The position numbers and the translations under genes are program-made. Shown here in pieces: positions 35,360-44,106 of a stretch of 64,000 bases of DNA. The stretch spans positions 186,001-250,000 of the forward strand of contig JACJYA010000003.1 of assembly GCA_020636315.1 (NCBI GenBank), written 5' to 3'. This DNA is from Lewinellaceae bacterium (GTDB lineage: Bacteria > Bacteroidota > Bacteroidia > Chitinophagales > Saprospiraceae). Positions within the stretch are counted from its first letter, which is position 1. Each line of letters starts with the position of its first letter. A model generated the notes under the pieces. That model did no database searches, had not been told where the DNA came from, and saw only the letters and a program-made list of their open reading frames with translations.

Positions 35360-36820
35360 ATGAGAAAAACGACACTTCTCGCCCTTTTATGCATAGCCTT
35401 TTTGGGGAAAGGGCTTGCTCAGAAAAAGGATCCTAAAAACGCCGTTTCTGCCAAAGTCCTTTTCATCGATTACGGCAGCCCCAATTCAGTCGATGGCCTC
35501 AGCGTTACCAATGGCATTGAGGTAGGATACCTGCGTAATATCAACCGCTGGCTTACCTTCGGTATTCCAATGAAAGTAGGGTTGGCCAACGTAAAGGATG
35601 ATGTAAACAATAACCGCATTTTTACGAGTGTAGATGGCATCCTCCAGTTTCAATTCGCCCGGACGGAAGACACCCGTATCATTCCCTACCTCATGGGGGG
35701 AGGAGGCATGGTCTGGGAAGATGTCCTCGGCACTAATGTTCAGGTCCCGGTAGGAGGCGGCCTGAATTTCCGAGCGGGAGGACGGTCATTCATCAATGTT
35801 CAGGGTGAATACCGCCTCTCACAGAAAGAAAACCGCAACAACCTTCAGCTTGGCGTTGGCCTGGTTCACTTCCTGGGTAAAGTCGATACCGACGGTGATG
35901 GCATTGCTGATGTACTTGACCTTTGCCCCCATGAAATAGGCACGGTCAGCACAGGTGGCTGCCCGGACCAGGACCTGGACGGCATTGCCGACCGGGAAGA
36001 CAGGTGCCCATCCCGCCCTGGCAGAAAACGCTTTGACGGATGCCCCGATACGGATGACGACAAAGTTGCCGACCCCGACGACGAGTGCCCCGAAACTCCC
36101 GGGCTGGAAAAATTCAATGGCTGCCCGGATACCGACAAAGACGGCATCCCGGATAAAGATGACGAATGTCCTGGCCAGAAAGGCCCTGCCAGCACCAATG
36201 GCTGCCCGGACAGCGACGGCGATGGGATAACTGATAAGGATGATAAATGCCCTGAAATTGCCGGCCTGCTCGAATACAGGGGCTGCCCCTTCGCCGACCG
36301 GGACGGCGATAATGTTCCCGACGAAGATGACCTTTGCCCGGATACCCCCGGTGATATGGAGGGTTGCCCGGACACCGATAAAGACGGGCTGCACGATGGC
36401 ATCGACAGCTGCCCGAAACTGGCAGGGGCAAAATCCAATAAAGGATGCCCTGAACTGAGGGAGGAAGAAAAAGAAGTACTCAACTTTGCCATGCGGGCGG
36501 TGCAATTCGAAACAGCAAAGGCCACTTTAAAGGAAGAATCCTTTGCCATCCTGGATCAGATCGTGGAGATAATGAACCGCTATCCCGGTTACAAACTGCG
36601 CATCAGCGGCCATACCGATAACGTTGGCGATGAGGAATTCAACCAGGTGCTTTCGGAAGAACGGGCAAAAGCCTGTTACCAGTACCTAACTTCAAAGGGA
36701 ATCAGCCCGGGCCGCATGAGTTTTGCCGGCTATGGCGAATCCAAACCCGTTGCTCCCAATGAGTTGCCTTCCGGCCGCCGGATGAACCGCCGGGTGGAAT
36801 TTGACCTCTATATCGAATAA
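35360..36820 (+). CDS. OmpA-family outer-membrane protein with thrombospondin type 3 repeats
   Basis: The 486-residue protein has a signal peptide (MRKTTLLALLCIAFLGKGLAQ) and an outer-membrane beta-barrel-like region to ~residue 175. Six or more thrombospondin type 3 repeats follow (~175-365, DTDGDGIADVLDLCP, GCPDTDKDGIPDKDDECP), rich in Asp and Cys and expected to bind calcium. The C-terminal OmpA domain (~370-486) has LRISGHTDNVGDEEFNQVLSEERA and GRRMNRRVEFDLYIE. It should sit in the outer membrane and bind peptidoglycan, as in OprF-like porins. It appears monocistronic, ended by a strong hairpin. Confidence 0.93.
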   Translation: MRKTTLLALLCIAFLGKGLAQKKDPKNAVSAKVLFIDYGSPNSVDGLSVTNGIEVGYLRNINRWLTFGIPMKVGLANVKDDVNNNRIFTSVDGILQFQFARTEDTRIIPYLMGGGGMVWEDVLGTNVQVPVGGGLNFRAGGRSFINVQGEYRLSQKENRNNLQLGVGLVHFLGKVDTDGDGIADVLDLCPHEIGTVSTGGCPDQDLDGIADREDRCPSRPGRKRFDGCPDTDDDKVADPDDECPETPGLEKFNGCPDTDKDGIPDKDDECPGQKGPASTNGCPDSDGDGITDKDDKCPEIAGLLEYRGCPFADRDGDNVPDEDDLCPDTPGDMEGCPDTDKDGLHDGIDSCPKLAGAKSNKGCPELREEEKEVLNFAMRAVQFETAKATLKEESFAILDQIVEIMNRYPGYKLRISGHTDNVGDEEFNQVLSEERAKACYQYLTSKGISPGRMSFAGYGESKPVAPNELPSGRRMNRRVEFDLYIE

Positions 36821-36846
36821 GGATAACCGGCTTCTGCGAAGCCTGT

Positions 36847-36879
36847 AAGAAATGACGCGTCGGGAACGCGTCATTTCTT
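36847..36879. terminator. Bidirectional hairpin between ompA and purE, overlapping the purE stop
   Basis: AAGAAATGACGCGT (36847-36860) and ACGCGTCATTTCTT (36866-36879) form a perfect 14-bp stem with a 5-nt loop. Outer GCCT/AGGC bases (36841-36844, 36882-36885) extend it. The right arm includes the last codons of purE on the minus strand. Confidence 0.75.
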
Positions 36880-37374
36880 GTAGGCTTCATACCCTACCTC
36901 CTCCAGCTTGCGGTACTTCTCAGCAACTCCTTCCGCCAACTCCTGTTTGTATCGGATAATGCGCTGCCGTTGCTGCTCGTCAAAGGCACCGATGATCTGA
37001 GCCGCGAGAATACCGGCATTTTTAGCAGCATTCAGGGCCACGGTGGCCACCGGCACCCCATTCGGCATCTGGAGAATTGATAAGACCGAATCCCAGCCGT
37101 CTATGGAATTAGAAGACCTGATGGGCACCCCAATGACCGGAAGAGGAGATAATGAAGCGACCATACCCGGAAGATGAGCTGCTCCTCCAGCCCCGGCAAT
37201 GATCGCTTTTATGCCTCTTTCATGAGCCTTTCTGGCAAACTCGAACATTCTTTCCGGAGTGCGATGCGCCGAAACGATTGTCAATTCAAAAGGAACGCCC
37301 AGTTCTTTGAGCACATCGGCCGCCTGCCGCATGACAGGAAGGTCTGAATCGGACCCCATAATTATACTTATCAT
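36871..37374 (-). CDS. purE: N5-carboxyaminoimidazole ribonucleotide mutase
   Basis: The 167-residue protein is a standard class I PurE. It has MGSDSDLPVM (phosphate/CAIR-binding start), the SAHRTPERM loop with the catalytic His, AGAGGAAHLPGMVAS, and GVPIRSSNSIDGWDSVLSILQMP. It converts N5-CAIR to CAIR in de novo purine synthesis in the cytoplasm, as an octamer. Neighbours upstream on the same strand (WG-repeat protein, nrtR, pncB) are not purine genes; the 91-bp gap leaves open whether it shares their transcript. purK is not in the window. Confidence 0.97.
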   Translation of the reverse strand: MISIIMGSDSDLPVMRQAADVLKELGVPFELTIVSAHRTPERMFEFARKAHERGIKAIIAGAGGAAHLPGMVASLSPLPVIGVPIRSSNSIDGWDSVLSILQMPNGVPVATVALNAAKNAGILAAQIIGAFDEQQRQRIIRYKQELAEGVAEKYRKLEEVGYEAYKK

Positions 37375-37465
37375 AATTGCCTTGATTTTATAACGGAAAA
37401 GAAAAAGCGAGATATTCCCGGAGAAAGGTTTTCAGCAACCATTCCAGATGCCCGCCCCTTCCTTT

Positions 37466-38662
37466 TTACCGGTACACCTGCACCGGCGCCAGCCCTTCGG
37501 AAAAATCTCTCAGGTCAATAAACTCAGCTTTTGGGGGAATAGACAATTCACCACTCGTATTGATAAATCCGATTCCCTTCCTGGTAGCCACACGGGCAAG
37601 GCCTTCCCGGAATGCCCAGGCGAGCCCGAACTGGGGCTGGGTTAACAGGCCGCCTTCTTCATCGAGGTAACCCCAGAGGCGGCCCAGGCGGTAAGGAGCA
37701 AATCCATTTTCAAAGCTGAATACCTGTTCAAACTGCGGGGAAAACAGCACTTTGCCCTCTGCGTCTATAAGGCCATAAAGCCCTTCTGTTTCGACACCCC
37801 AGCAGGAGGCTCCCGCATACCAGATCTGTCCATATCCGGGAGGCACCACAAAAGCCCCGCTCCTGTCGATCAGTCCGTAAAGCCCGTTTTCTTTAACGGG
37901 CGCAAGGCCCTCGTTGAAGTCCTGGGCATTTTCAAATCGCAGCGGAATAACCGGTTGCCCTGATCTATCGACAAAGCCAAAAAGGCCCTCTCTACGGACA
38001 CGCGCAAGGCCCTCACTGAACGGAGCCACCTTATTATATTCGGGGGCGAGCACCACTTTGCCCTCCCTGTCGATCAGCCCGTATCCGCTCCCCTGTCTGA
38101 CCTTTGAATAACCATGCTCAAAGGAGGAAGCGCGTTCGTACTGGGCGGGGATCGCCAGGCGGCCGGCCGGATCGATAAATCCGTATTTCCCCTCCACCCT
38201 GACACGCGCCAGGCCTTCCTTAAAATCGAGTAGGTCCTCGTATTTCGCCTCGATGGCCCAACTACCGTCTTTATTTATGAAACCCATGGTATTATTATAG
38301 GACAGCACCCGGCCCAATCCTTCAGCAAAGCTCCATGCCCCCTGAAACTGAAGTGGGACGACGAACGCACCGCTTTTGTCAATATACCCCCACCGGCCGG
38401 CTACCCGTACAGCGGCCAGGCCTTCACTGAATTCTCTGCCTTCATCGAAGCGGGCTTCGATCGCCAGTTGCCCGCCCCTGTCCATATACCCCCATTTAAA
38501 CCGGGAAGAAGGGAAATCTTCTTCTCTCGGAGGCAGGGTTCCAGCCTCCTCCCCCACTCTTTCTGTGGAAGTGGAAGAAGAGCCTTCCTCCGGGCTGTTC
38601 CGGCAACCGGAAAGCATAAGCAGCAACAGAGAAAAAAGTAATGACGATCGCAATTGTTTCAT
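37466..38662 (-). CDS. WG-repeat lipoprotein
   Basis: The 398-residue protein has lipobox LSGC (MKQLRSSLLFSLLLLMLSGC) and a Ser/Thr/Glu-rich linker. About nine WG repeats of ~33-40 residues follow, each with the pattern WGYIDKSGAFVVPLQF...FSEGLARVR (for example around residues 57, 90, 125, 158, 195, 228, 262). WG (KWG) repeats form a beta-rich surface whose function is poorly known. The start lies 8 nt after the nrtR stop, suggesting a shared transcript with pncB and nrtR, which is unexpected for a periplasmic lipoprotein. Confidence 0.87.
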   Translation of the reverse strand: MKQLRSSLLFSLLLLMLSGCRNSPEEGSSSTSTERVGEEAGTLPPREEDFPSSRFKWGYMDRGGQLAIEARFDEGREFSEGLAAVRVAGRWGYIDKSGAFVVPLQFQGAWSFAEGLGRVLSYNNTMGFINKDGSWAIEAKYEDLLDFKEGLARVRVEGKYGFIDPAGRLAIPAQYERASSFEHGYSKVRQGSGYGLIDREGKVVLAPEYNKVAPFSEGLARVRREGLFGFVDRSGQPVIPLRFENAQDFNEGLAPVKENGLYGLIDRSGAFVVPPGYGQIWYAGASCWGVETEGLYGLIDAEGKVLFSPQFEQVFSFENGFAPYRLGRLWGYLDEEGGLLTQPQFGLAWAFREGLARVATRKGIGFINTSGELSIPPKAEFIDLRDFSEGLAPVQVYR

Positions 38663-38670
38663 GGCCAGGG

Positions 38671-39387
38671 TTATATTTCGAAATCTACACCGCGGCGAAG
38701 AAGGTCTTCGTATTTGTCCTTCGCCAGCTGCTCATACTTTTCCTTGTCAAAGCTGTACAACTTGGCGGGACGATGAGCGACACCTTCCTGCTTGCCCACC
38801 TCCTGCAGTACGCCCATCTTGAGAATGCGGGTGCGGAAATTGCGTTTATTGAGCTCCTCGACCCCGAGGATGGTCTCGTAGAGTTTTTGAAGCTGAGAGA
38901 GGGTAAATTTTTCCGGCAACAGTTCAAAACCAATAGGTTGGTATCGCACCTTGGCGCGAAGCCGGGCAATGGCCACCTGCAGGATATTCTTGTGGTCAAA
39001 GGCGAGTTGTGGCTGATTGTCGGTTTCGAACCACTTTACCCTCCGGGCGTCAGAGCTGGCTTCTACCGGATGTTCTTCCAGATTGACCAGCGCAAAATAG
39101 GCGACACTTACCACTCGCCCTCTGGGATCCCTGCCGGGGTCGCCGAAAGTATATAACTGCTCAATGAAAACACCCTTCACACCAGTTTCCTCTTCCAGTT
39201 CCCGTAATGCAGCAGCTTCAAGCCCTTCCTCCATATCGACGAAGCCGCCGGGCAAGGCCCATTGGCCTTTGAAAGGAGCATGGGCGCGCTGTATGAGCAG
39301 GACTTTGAGCTTATGGCTTTCATCCAGGCCGAAAATCACACAGTCAACAGTAAGAGCGGGCCGGGGAAAATCGTAGGTATATGGCAT
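38671..39387 (-). CDS. nrtR: NrtR-type Nudix transcriptional regulator of NAD metabolism
   Basis: The ATG at 39387 (MPYTYDFPRPALTVDCVIFG) fits the family better than one 19 codons upstream, giving 238 residues. The N-terminal Nudix domain keeps a full Nudix box: GGFVDMEEGLEAAAL followed by RELEEETGV. The C-terminal ~90 residues form a winged helix (FTLSQLQKLYETILG, NKRNFRTRILKMG) as in NrtR. NrtR repressors bind ADP-ribose or related metabolites and control NAD-synthesis genes. pncB lies directly upstream on the same strand, 66 nt away, strongly supporting this role. The intact Nudix box suggests retained ADP-ribose hydrolase ability, which some NrtR lack. Confidence 0.88.
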   Translation of the reverse strand: MPYTYDFPRPALTVDCVIFGLDESHKLKVLLIQRAHAPFKGQWALPGGFVDMEEGLEAAALRELEEETGVKGVFIEQLYTFGDPGRDPRGRVVSVAYFALVNLEEHPVEASSDARRVKWFETDNQPQLAFDHKNILQVAIARLRAKVRYQPIGFELLPEKFTLSQLQKLYETILGVEELNKRNFRTRILKMGVLQEVGKQEGVAHRPAKLYSFDKEKYEQLAKDKYEDLLRRGVDFEI

Positions 39388-39453
39388 GTCTTCAGCAGAA
39401 CTAATTGATATTACTGACGGTGAAAATACAGAAATTTCAAACACCTCGCCGAG

Positions 39454-40926
39454 TCATTCTTTCCGGGAGTTTAAATTTTGGGCCGCCACTTCTTCTATCA
39501 GTACTTTCTTCTGTTCTGCCAACTCCCGGGACAACCCAAAAGGATAGTCAGCCACCCCCAGTTTCCCGAACATTTGCTGCTGCTTCAGAGAAAATTCTCT
39601 GATTTCCTGAACAGATGGCGGTTCGTAAACCAAATGCCCGTCCTGAAAGGCCGGCACCAGAAGCCCGGAGTAACGCCCAAAAGAAAGAGTGCTCATTTTC
39701 CGGCCATCCTGCCTCCAGATCGTTCCGTCGGGTTCCGGGCCCCTGACATCATAGGTGATATCTCCGGCGGGAGTGCCGTTCTCATCAAACAACCGCCTGA
39801 CCTGCTGGATGCCGGGGTTTGAGGTTTTTATTTCCTGCTCGGACAGTTTGATCCTGCCTTCCCACTTCCCGGACTCATCCTGGAAAGCACTCAATTTATA
39901 AACTCCTCCGAGGGCGGGTTGCCCATGGCCGGTGGCAAGGCGGGTGCCCACTCCCCAAACGGTAATCCTGGCGCCCTCCTCTTTGAGCTTTTCGATCCGG
40001 TATTCATCCAGTTCGTTGCTCGCCACGATGGCGGCATCCGGGAAGCCTTCTTCGTCGAGGATGCGGCGGGCTTCTTTGCTGAGCGCCCCCAGGTCGCCAC
40101 TATCCAGCCGGATGCCCTGCATCTCGTAGCCCTTTCGGCGCATCCGGCGGCCCACTTCCACCGCATGGCGCACCCCCTGTATGGTGTCGTAAGTATCTAC
40201 CAGAAAAATGCTGTTGTGAGGTAGGGCAATGGCATATTGCTCAAAAGCAGTAAGCTCATCATCAAAACACATGATCCAGCTATGGGCATGTGTGCCTTTA
40301 ACGGGAATGCCATACAACCGCCCTGCCAAAACGCTGCTCGTAGCATGGCATCCGCCGATATAGGCAGCCCGGGTGGCGGTAAGGCTTCCGTCTATGCCCT
40401 GAGCACGGCGCAGGCCGAACTCCAGTACAGAGTCTCCCTGGGCCGCCTGAACGACACGAGCCGATTTGGTAGCGATCAGGGTGGAAAAATTGACCAGGTT
40501 CAGCAGGGCGGTTTCGAGGAGCTGGCACTGAACGATCGGGCCTTCCACCCGCAAAAGCGGCTGATTGGGGAAAACAACGGTTCCCTCCGGAATTGCATCA
40601 ATGTTACAACTAAACCGCATGCGCTGCAGATGATTGAGAAAACCCTCATCAAAAAGAGGCCGGCCGCCGGCGCCTTCAAGGCCTCCCAGGTACTGAATAT
40701 CCTCCGGGCTGAAACGAAACTTCTTCAAAAAATCGATGGCAAGGCCAAGGCCGGCGCTGATGGCATAATAACCGTCAAAGGGAGCTTTTCGAAAAAAAAG
40801 GTGAAAAACAGCACGGCGCCGGTGCAGGCCCGTTTTCCAGTAACCATAGGCCATGGTCAGCTGATAAAGGTCAGTAAGAAGGCCAAAGTCCAACCGATAC
40901 AACCTTTCGAGATGAGCACTGGGCAT
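39454..40926 (-). CDS. pncB: Nicotinate phosphoribosyltransferase
   Basis: The 490-residue protein belongs to the long class of NAPRTases. It begins near LDFGLLTDLYQLTMAYGYW and carries AVFHLFFRKAPFDGYYAISAGL, EFGLRRAQGIDG, VKGTHAHSWIMCFDDELTAF (active-site His region) and GIRLDSGDLGALSKEARRIL. It makes nicotinate mononucleotide from nicotinate and PRPP, salvaging niacin for NAD in the cytoplasm. It heads the likely pncB-nrtR-WG transcript. A palindrome over its promoter, 6 nt before the ATG, is a good candidate NrtR operator. Confidence 0.96.
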   Translation of the reverse strand: MPSAHLERLYRLDFGLLTDLYQLTMAYGYWKTGLHRRRAVFHLFFRKAPFDGYYAISAGLGLAIDFLKKFRFSPEDIQYLGGLEGAGGRPLFDEGFLNHLQRMRFSCNIDAIPEGTVVFPNQPLLRVEGPIVQCQLLETALLNLVNFSTLIATKSARVVQAAQGDSVLEFGLRRAQGIDGSLTATRAAYIGGCHATSSVLAGRLYGIPVKGTHAHSWIMCFDDELTAFEQYAIALPHNSIFLVDTYDTIQGVRHAVEVGRRMRRKGYEMQGIRLDSGDLGALSKEARRILDEEGFPDAAIVASNELDEYRIEKLKEEGARITVWGVGTRLATGHGQPALGGVYKLSAFQDESGKWEGRIKLSEQEIKTSNPGIQQVRRLFDENGTPAGDITYDVRGPEPDGTIWRQDGRKMSTLSFGRYSGLLVPAFQDGHLVYEPPSVQEIREFSLKQQQMFGKLGVADYPFGLSRELAEQKKVLIEEVAAQNLNSRKE

Positions 40927-40931
40927 TCCGG

Positions 40932-40956
40932 TTAGTTTTGAATTTAAACTAAGGTA
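40932..40956 (-). promoter_or_regulatory. Palindromic operator overlapping the pncB -7 box
   Basis: TTAGTTT (40932-40938) and AAACTAA (40946-40952) form a perfect 7-bp inverted repeat with a 7-nt spacer. On the minus strand the -7 box TACCTTAG (40956-40949, one mismatch) overlaps the distal arm, so a bound protein would block transcription. NrtR is the obvious candidate. Confidence 0.55.
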
Positions 40957-41090
40957 GGGTTTTTTATTAGAACATCAAGAGCTCAAAATGCGTTTTCTAC
41001 AAAAACAAAGCGGGGAAGCCAACCAAAAAAGAAAAATGGCACACTTTCCGGATAAACTCTTCATCATTCAGCTCTCAAAAAAGAAACCTG

Positions 41091-41633
41091 ATGCGCCACT
41101 GTTTGTTCATTTTCCTCCTAACGGTTGCCGCCGGCCCCCTGGCAGCCCAGCAAAAGTGGAAGGATTTTCAATCCTTCGAAGGCCACTTTCGGGTGTCAGC
41201 GCCCGGCGAGTTCCGGGAAAAAACGGATAGCATTGAAACTCCGGTGGGCAAGCTTGCCTACCATGTTTTTTTCTACCAGCCGGAAGTAAAGGACAGCGCC
41301 GACAACCTGATCTATATGGTGAGCTACTGCGATTACCCCCCCTTTGCGCTGGACGCCGACTCAACGGAACTGCTGAACGAATTTTTTGATGTGACCATTG
41401 AAGCAGCTGTAGAGAGTGTGAACGGTGAACTCGCCTATTCCAGCGAGCGCTCTTTCTTCAGCTATCCCGGCCGCATCTGGCGCATCGATTACCTCAATGG
41501 CCAGGCGGTGATCAAAACCCGGGCGCTGGTTGCCGGCAACCGTTATTACGCATTACAAACCGCAACGGTAAAAGGGCGCAGCCTCAATACTGCCAGCGAC
41601 CGTTTTATGGATTCCTTCCGGCTTTTGGAATGA
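41091..41633 (+). CDS. Secreted protein of unknown function
   Basis: The 180-residue product has a signal peptide (MRHCLFIFLLTVAAGPLAAQ). The mature part looks like a compact alpha/beta domain: FEGHFRVSAPGEFREKTDSIETPVGKLAYHVF, a FVDVTIEAAVESV-like helix, YPGRIWRIDY and a final helix TASDRFMDSFRLLE. No family is recognised with confidence. It precedes the macrodomain gene by 28 nt on the same strand, so the two may be co-transcribed, although one is periplasmic and the other cytoplasmic. Confidence 0.75.
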   Translation: MRHCLFIFLLTVAAGPLAAQQKWKDFQSFEGHFRVSAPGEFREKTDSIETPVGKLAYHVFFYQPEVKDSADNLIYMVSYCDYPPFALDADSTELLNEFFDVTIEAAVESVNGELAYSSERSFFSYPGRIWRIDYLNGQAVIKTRALVAGNRYYALQTATVKGRSLNTASDRFMDSFRLLE

Positions 41634-41661
41634 AAAACCTTTTTGCCTTATCTTTGAGCTC

Positions 41662-42189
41662 ATGGAAAAGATCAAGCTGGCCCGGGGAGACATCACCAAG
41701 ATGGAAGTCGATGCTGTCGTTAACGCCGCCAATTCTTCTCTCATGGGCGGAGGAGGGGTTGATGGCGCCATCCATCGGGCCGGTGGCCCGGCAATCCTGG
41801 AAGAATGCAAACAGATCCGGGCAGAATGCGGTAAATGCCCCACCGGCCAGGCCGTGATCACAACTGCCGGAAATATGCCCGCCCGCAAAGTGATCCACAC
41901 TGTGGGGCCTATCTGGGGGCACCACAGCGAGAAGGATAGTGAACGGCTGCTGGCCGATTGCTACCGAAACAGCCTTAAACTGGCAGAGGCCAACGGTTTG
42001 AAAAGTGTCGCGTTTCCCAACATCAGCACCGGCGTGTATGGCTTTCCCAAGGACAAAGCAGCAAAAGCCGCCATTCAGGCCGTGAAGGAATTTCTCGGCT
42101 CCGGCAGTTCCATCGAATCCGTTTATTTCGTCTGTTTTGATGAAGAAAACTTCCATCTGTACAACGCCCTTCTAACAACAAACAACTAA
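41662..42189 (+). CDS. Macrodomain protein, probable O-acetyl-ADP-ribose deacetylase
   Basis: The 175-residue protein is a single macrodomain of the MacroD/YmdB group. It has RGDITKMEVDAVVNAANSSL, the glycine-rich GGGGVDGAIHRAGG ligand loop, the CPTGQAVITTAGNMPARKVIHTVGP strand-loop and the second phosphate loop NISTGVYGFPKDKAA. These proteins hydrolyse O-acetyl-ADP-ribose or remove mono-ADP-ribose from proteins in the cytoplasm. coaD follows after 30 nt on the same strand. A role in ADP-ribose turnover linked to the nearby NAD genes is possible but not shown. Confidence 0.94.
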   Translation: MEKIKLARGDITKMEVDAVVNAANSSLMGGGGVDGAIHRAGGPAILEECKQIRAECGKCPTGQAVITTAGNMPARKVIHTVGPIWGHHSEKDSERLLADCYRNSLKLAEANGLKSVAFPNISTGVYGFPKDKAAKAAIQAVKEFLGSGSSIESVYFVCFDEENFHLYNALLTTNN

Positions 42190-42219
42190 CAACCACCCCG
42201 AACCCTAACCTCCGATCCG

Positions 42220-42690
42220 ATGATGAAAATTGCAGTTTTCCCGGGTTCTTTCGACCCGATCACCGTAGGCCATGTTGACCTGGTAACAAGGGCGCTTCCT
42301 TTATTTGACAAAATCGTTGTCGCCATTGGGGTCAACAATCAGAAGAACTATCTCTTCCAACTGGAAGAACGCCTGCACTGGCTTAAGGAGGTCTTCAGAG
42401 AAGAACCCAAGGTGGAAGTTGGCCATTTTTCCGGCCTGACTGCCCATTACGCCCAAAAGATCGGCGCCCGCTATTTGCTCAGAGGATTGCGCAATTCTTC
42501 GGACTTCGACTACGAAAAAACGATTTCGCAGCTCAACAACATCGTCGGCGAAGGGCTGGAAACGATCTTTCTCATCAGCCAGCCGGCCTATTCTCACATC
42601 AGTTCCACCATCGTCCGGGAGATCATCAAAGGAGGGGGAGACGCCAGCCCCTTCCTGCCGGATAAGGTGAAGGTGGGAGGAGGTGTGTAG
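42220..42690 (+). CDS. coaD: Phosphopantetheine adenylyltransferase
   Basis: The 156-residue protein has the nucleotidyltransferase motif FPGSFDPITVGH (TxGH), KNYLFQLEERLHWLKE, the substrate loop ARYLLRGLRNSSDFDYE and the closing ISSTIVREI (ISSTxxR) motif. It makes dephospho-CoA from phosphopantetheine and ATP, the penultimate step of CoA synthesis. The last residues (KVKVGGGV) run into a GT-rich stretch (GTGTGTAGTGTGTATAAG), so the C-terminus may have been altered by repeat sequence. Confidence 0.96.
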   Translation: MMKIAVFPGSFDPITVGHVDLVTRALPLFDKIVVAIGVNNQKNYLFQLEERLHWLKEVFREEPKVEVGHFSGLTAHYAQKIGARYLLRGLRNSSDFDYEKTISQLNNIVGEGLETIFLISQPAYSHISSTIVREIIKGGGDASPFLPDKVKVGGGV

Positions 42691-42784
42691 TGTGTATAAG
42701 TGTATGTGTGCATTGGTGTATATGAAGGGCGCTCCGGTGTTCTACCTTGAGGGTTGAAAAAGTAACTACCGTTATCCAATCAAC

Positions 42785-43300
42785 ATGCGAATGAAAGAAA
42801 TATCGTCCAGCCTTAAACTTATTCTCTGCTGCCTTATCCTTACAGGATCACTTTCAGGGGAAGCGAGATTATTTGCCCAGGAAATCGGCTGTTATCAAAA
42901 CCTGGCTTTTAAAGATTTCCTGGCTGCGAAGGTGGAAAATGATACCGACTTTGTCAGGGCAGTTTACAGCAACATACAGTTTCCCGTGGAAGCCAGGAAG
43001 ATCGAAGCGCAGGCTATCATTGAAGTGCTGCTGATCAATCACAATGAAGGGGAACTGGAGATCATCCAGGTAACGCCAGACAATCATTTTGCCGCTCAGA
43101 TCAGCAACCTGAAAAAAGCGATCCCAAAAGTAAAACTCAAAAGAAACGAGCCTTTCATGACTAGATTCTATATTTACTTCGACATCGAACCGTTTCGATA
43201 CCGAAGGGAAGAGTATAAAGCATTTCACCTGGGCCTGATCAATTACAACATGTTTACCATCCAGGAATATATTGTTCCGGAAATAGAGCATCATAAATAA
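42785..43300 (+). CDS. Secreted TonB-C-like protein
   Basis: The 171-residue product has a signal peptide (to ~residue 31, ARLFAQ). The domain that follows contains VRAVYSNIQFPVEARKIEAQAIIEVLLINHNEGELEIIQV, which follows the TonB C-terminal pattern of an I-x-YP-like start, an alternating beta-strand and a second strand. No proline-rich linker or inner-membrane anchor is seen, so it is unlikely to be an energy transducer itself. A clearer relative lies at 53215-53661. The function is unknown; the family match is moderate. Confidence 0.6.
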   Translation: MRMKEISSSLKLILCCLILTGSLSGEARLFAQEIGCYQNLAFKDFLAAKVENDTDFVRAVYSNIQFPVEARKIEAQAIIEVLLINHNEGELEIIQVTPDNHFAAQISNLKKAIPKVKLKRNEPFMTRFYIYFDIEPFRYRREEYKAFHLGLINYNMFTIQEYIVPEIEHHK

Positions 43301-43315
43301 AACGGGACAAAACAA

Positions 43316-44032
43316 ATGCACCAATACACGAATACACATATACACAACCATAAGCCTTACCACTGGATACTTTTCGATGCTGACAATACCATTCTGGATT
43401 TTGACCGTTCGGAACGGGAAGCCCTGCGGAAGGCGCTGGCGGAGCTCAGTATTCCTTTTGAAAACAATTACCACCAGGCATACCACCGCATCAATAAGGA
43501 CTGCTGGCTGGCCTTTGAAGAAGGGAAGATATCCAGAGCTGAACTGAGGCTGCGGCGTTTCGAGCTCTTCTTTAAAGAGATTGGCCAATCAGCAGAATGC
43601 GAATCCTTTGCAACCAGGTATCTTTTCCATCTCTCGCAGACTGATTTTCTGGTGGACGGGGCTATTGCCCAACTCCGCCGGCTGGCTCCCAGATACCAAT
43701 TGGCGCTGGTTACCAACGGCCTTAAGGAAGTTCAACGCCCCCGAATCAGCAAGGCCGGATTGAACGAATTCTTTCCCACCATCATCGTATCGGATGAGAT
43801 CGGACATTCCAAACCCAACCCTTCTTTTTTCGAATATACTTTTGAGCAGATCGGCCATCCGCCCAGGGAAAAAGTGCTGATCGTAGGAGACAACCTGAAT
43901 GCCGATATTCGCGGAGGAGCGGAATTCGGCATCCACACCTGCTGGTACAACCCCGCCGGGCAGGAAAACGGACTGGGCGTCTCTCCCAATTATGAGATCA
44001 ACCAGCTCCAAAAGCTCAGTTCATTCCTTTAA
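43316..44032 (+). CDS. yjjG: YjjG-type HAD nucleotidase
   Basis: The 238-residue protein has HAD motif I FDADNTILDF, motif II VTNG, motif III SKPNP and motif IV GDNLNADIRGG, with a helical cap between. This pattern fits YjjG, a 5'-nucleotidase that removes non-canonical pyrimidine nucleotides in the cytoplasm. The first ~12 residues (MHQYTNTHIHNH) are encoded by a CACCAATACACGAATACAC-type repeat and lie outside the conserved fold, which begins YHWILFDAD. No other start codon is available nearby, so the extension is probably real. Confidence 0.88.
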   Translation: MHQYTNTHIHNHKPYHWILFDADNTILDFDRSEREALRKALAELSIPFENNYHQAYHRINKDCWLAFEEGKISRAELRLRRFELFFKEIGQSAECESFATRYLFHLSQTDFLVDGAIAQLRRLAPRYQLALVTNGLKEVQRPRISKAGLNEFFPTIIVSDEIGHSKPNPSFFEYTFEQIGHPPREKVLIVGDNLNADIRGGAEFGIHTCWYNPAGQENGLGVSPNYEINQLQKLSSFL

Positions 44033-44050
44033 ATTCCCCCTTTTTAACCT

Positions 44051-44058
44051 TACCTTTG
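44051..44058 (+). promoter_or_regulatory. -7 promoter box for pruA
   Basis: TACCTTTG is an exact match to TAnnTTTG, 49 nt before the ATG. Confidence 0.55.
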
Positions 44059-44106
44059 CAGCCGCAAAGCAACCCTTTCTAACCATTAAAAACCAACCGA
44101 AATAAT

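Noticed and set aside
42785..43300. Calling the 171-residue protein TonB
   Set aside because: It lacks a membrane anchor and a proline-rich spacer, and the domain match is partial.
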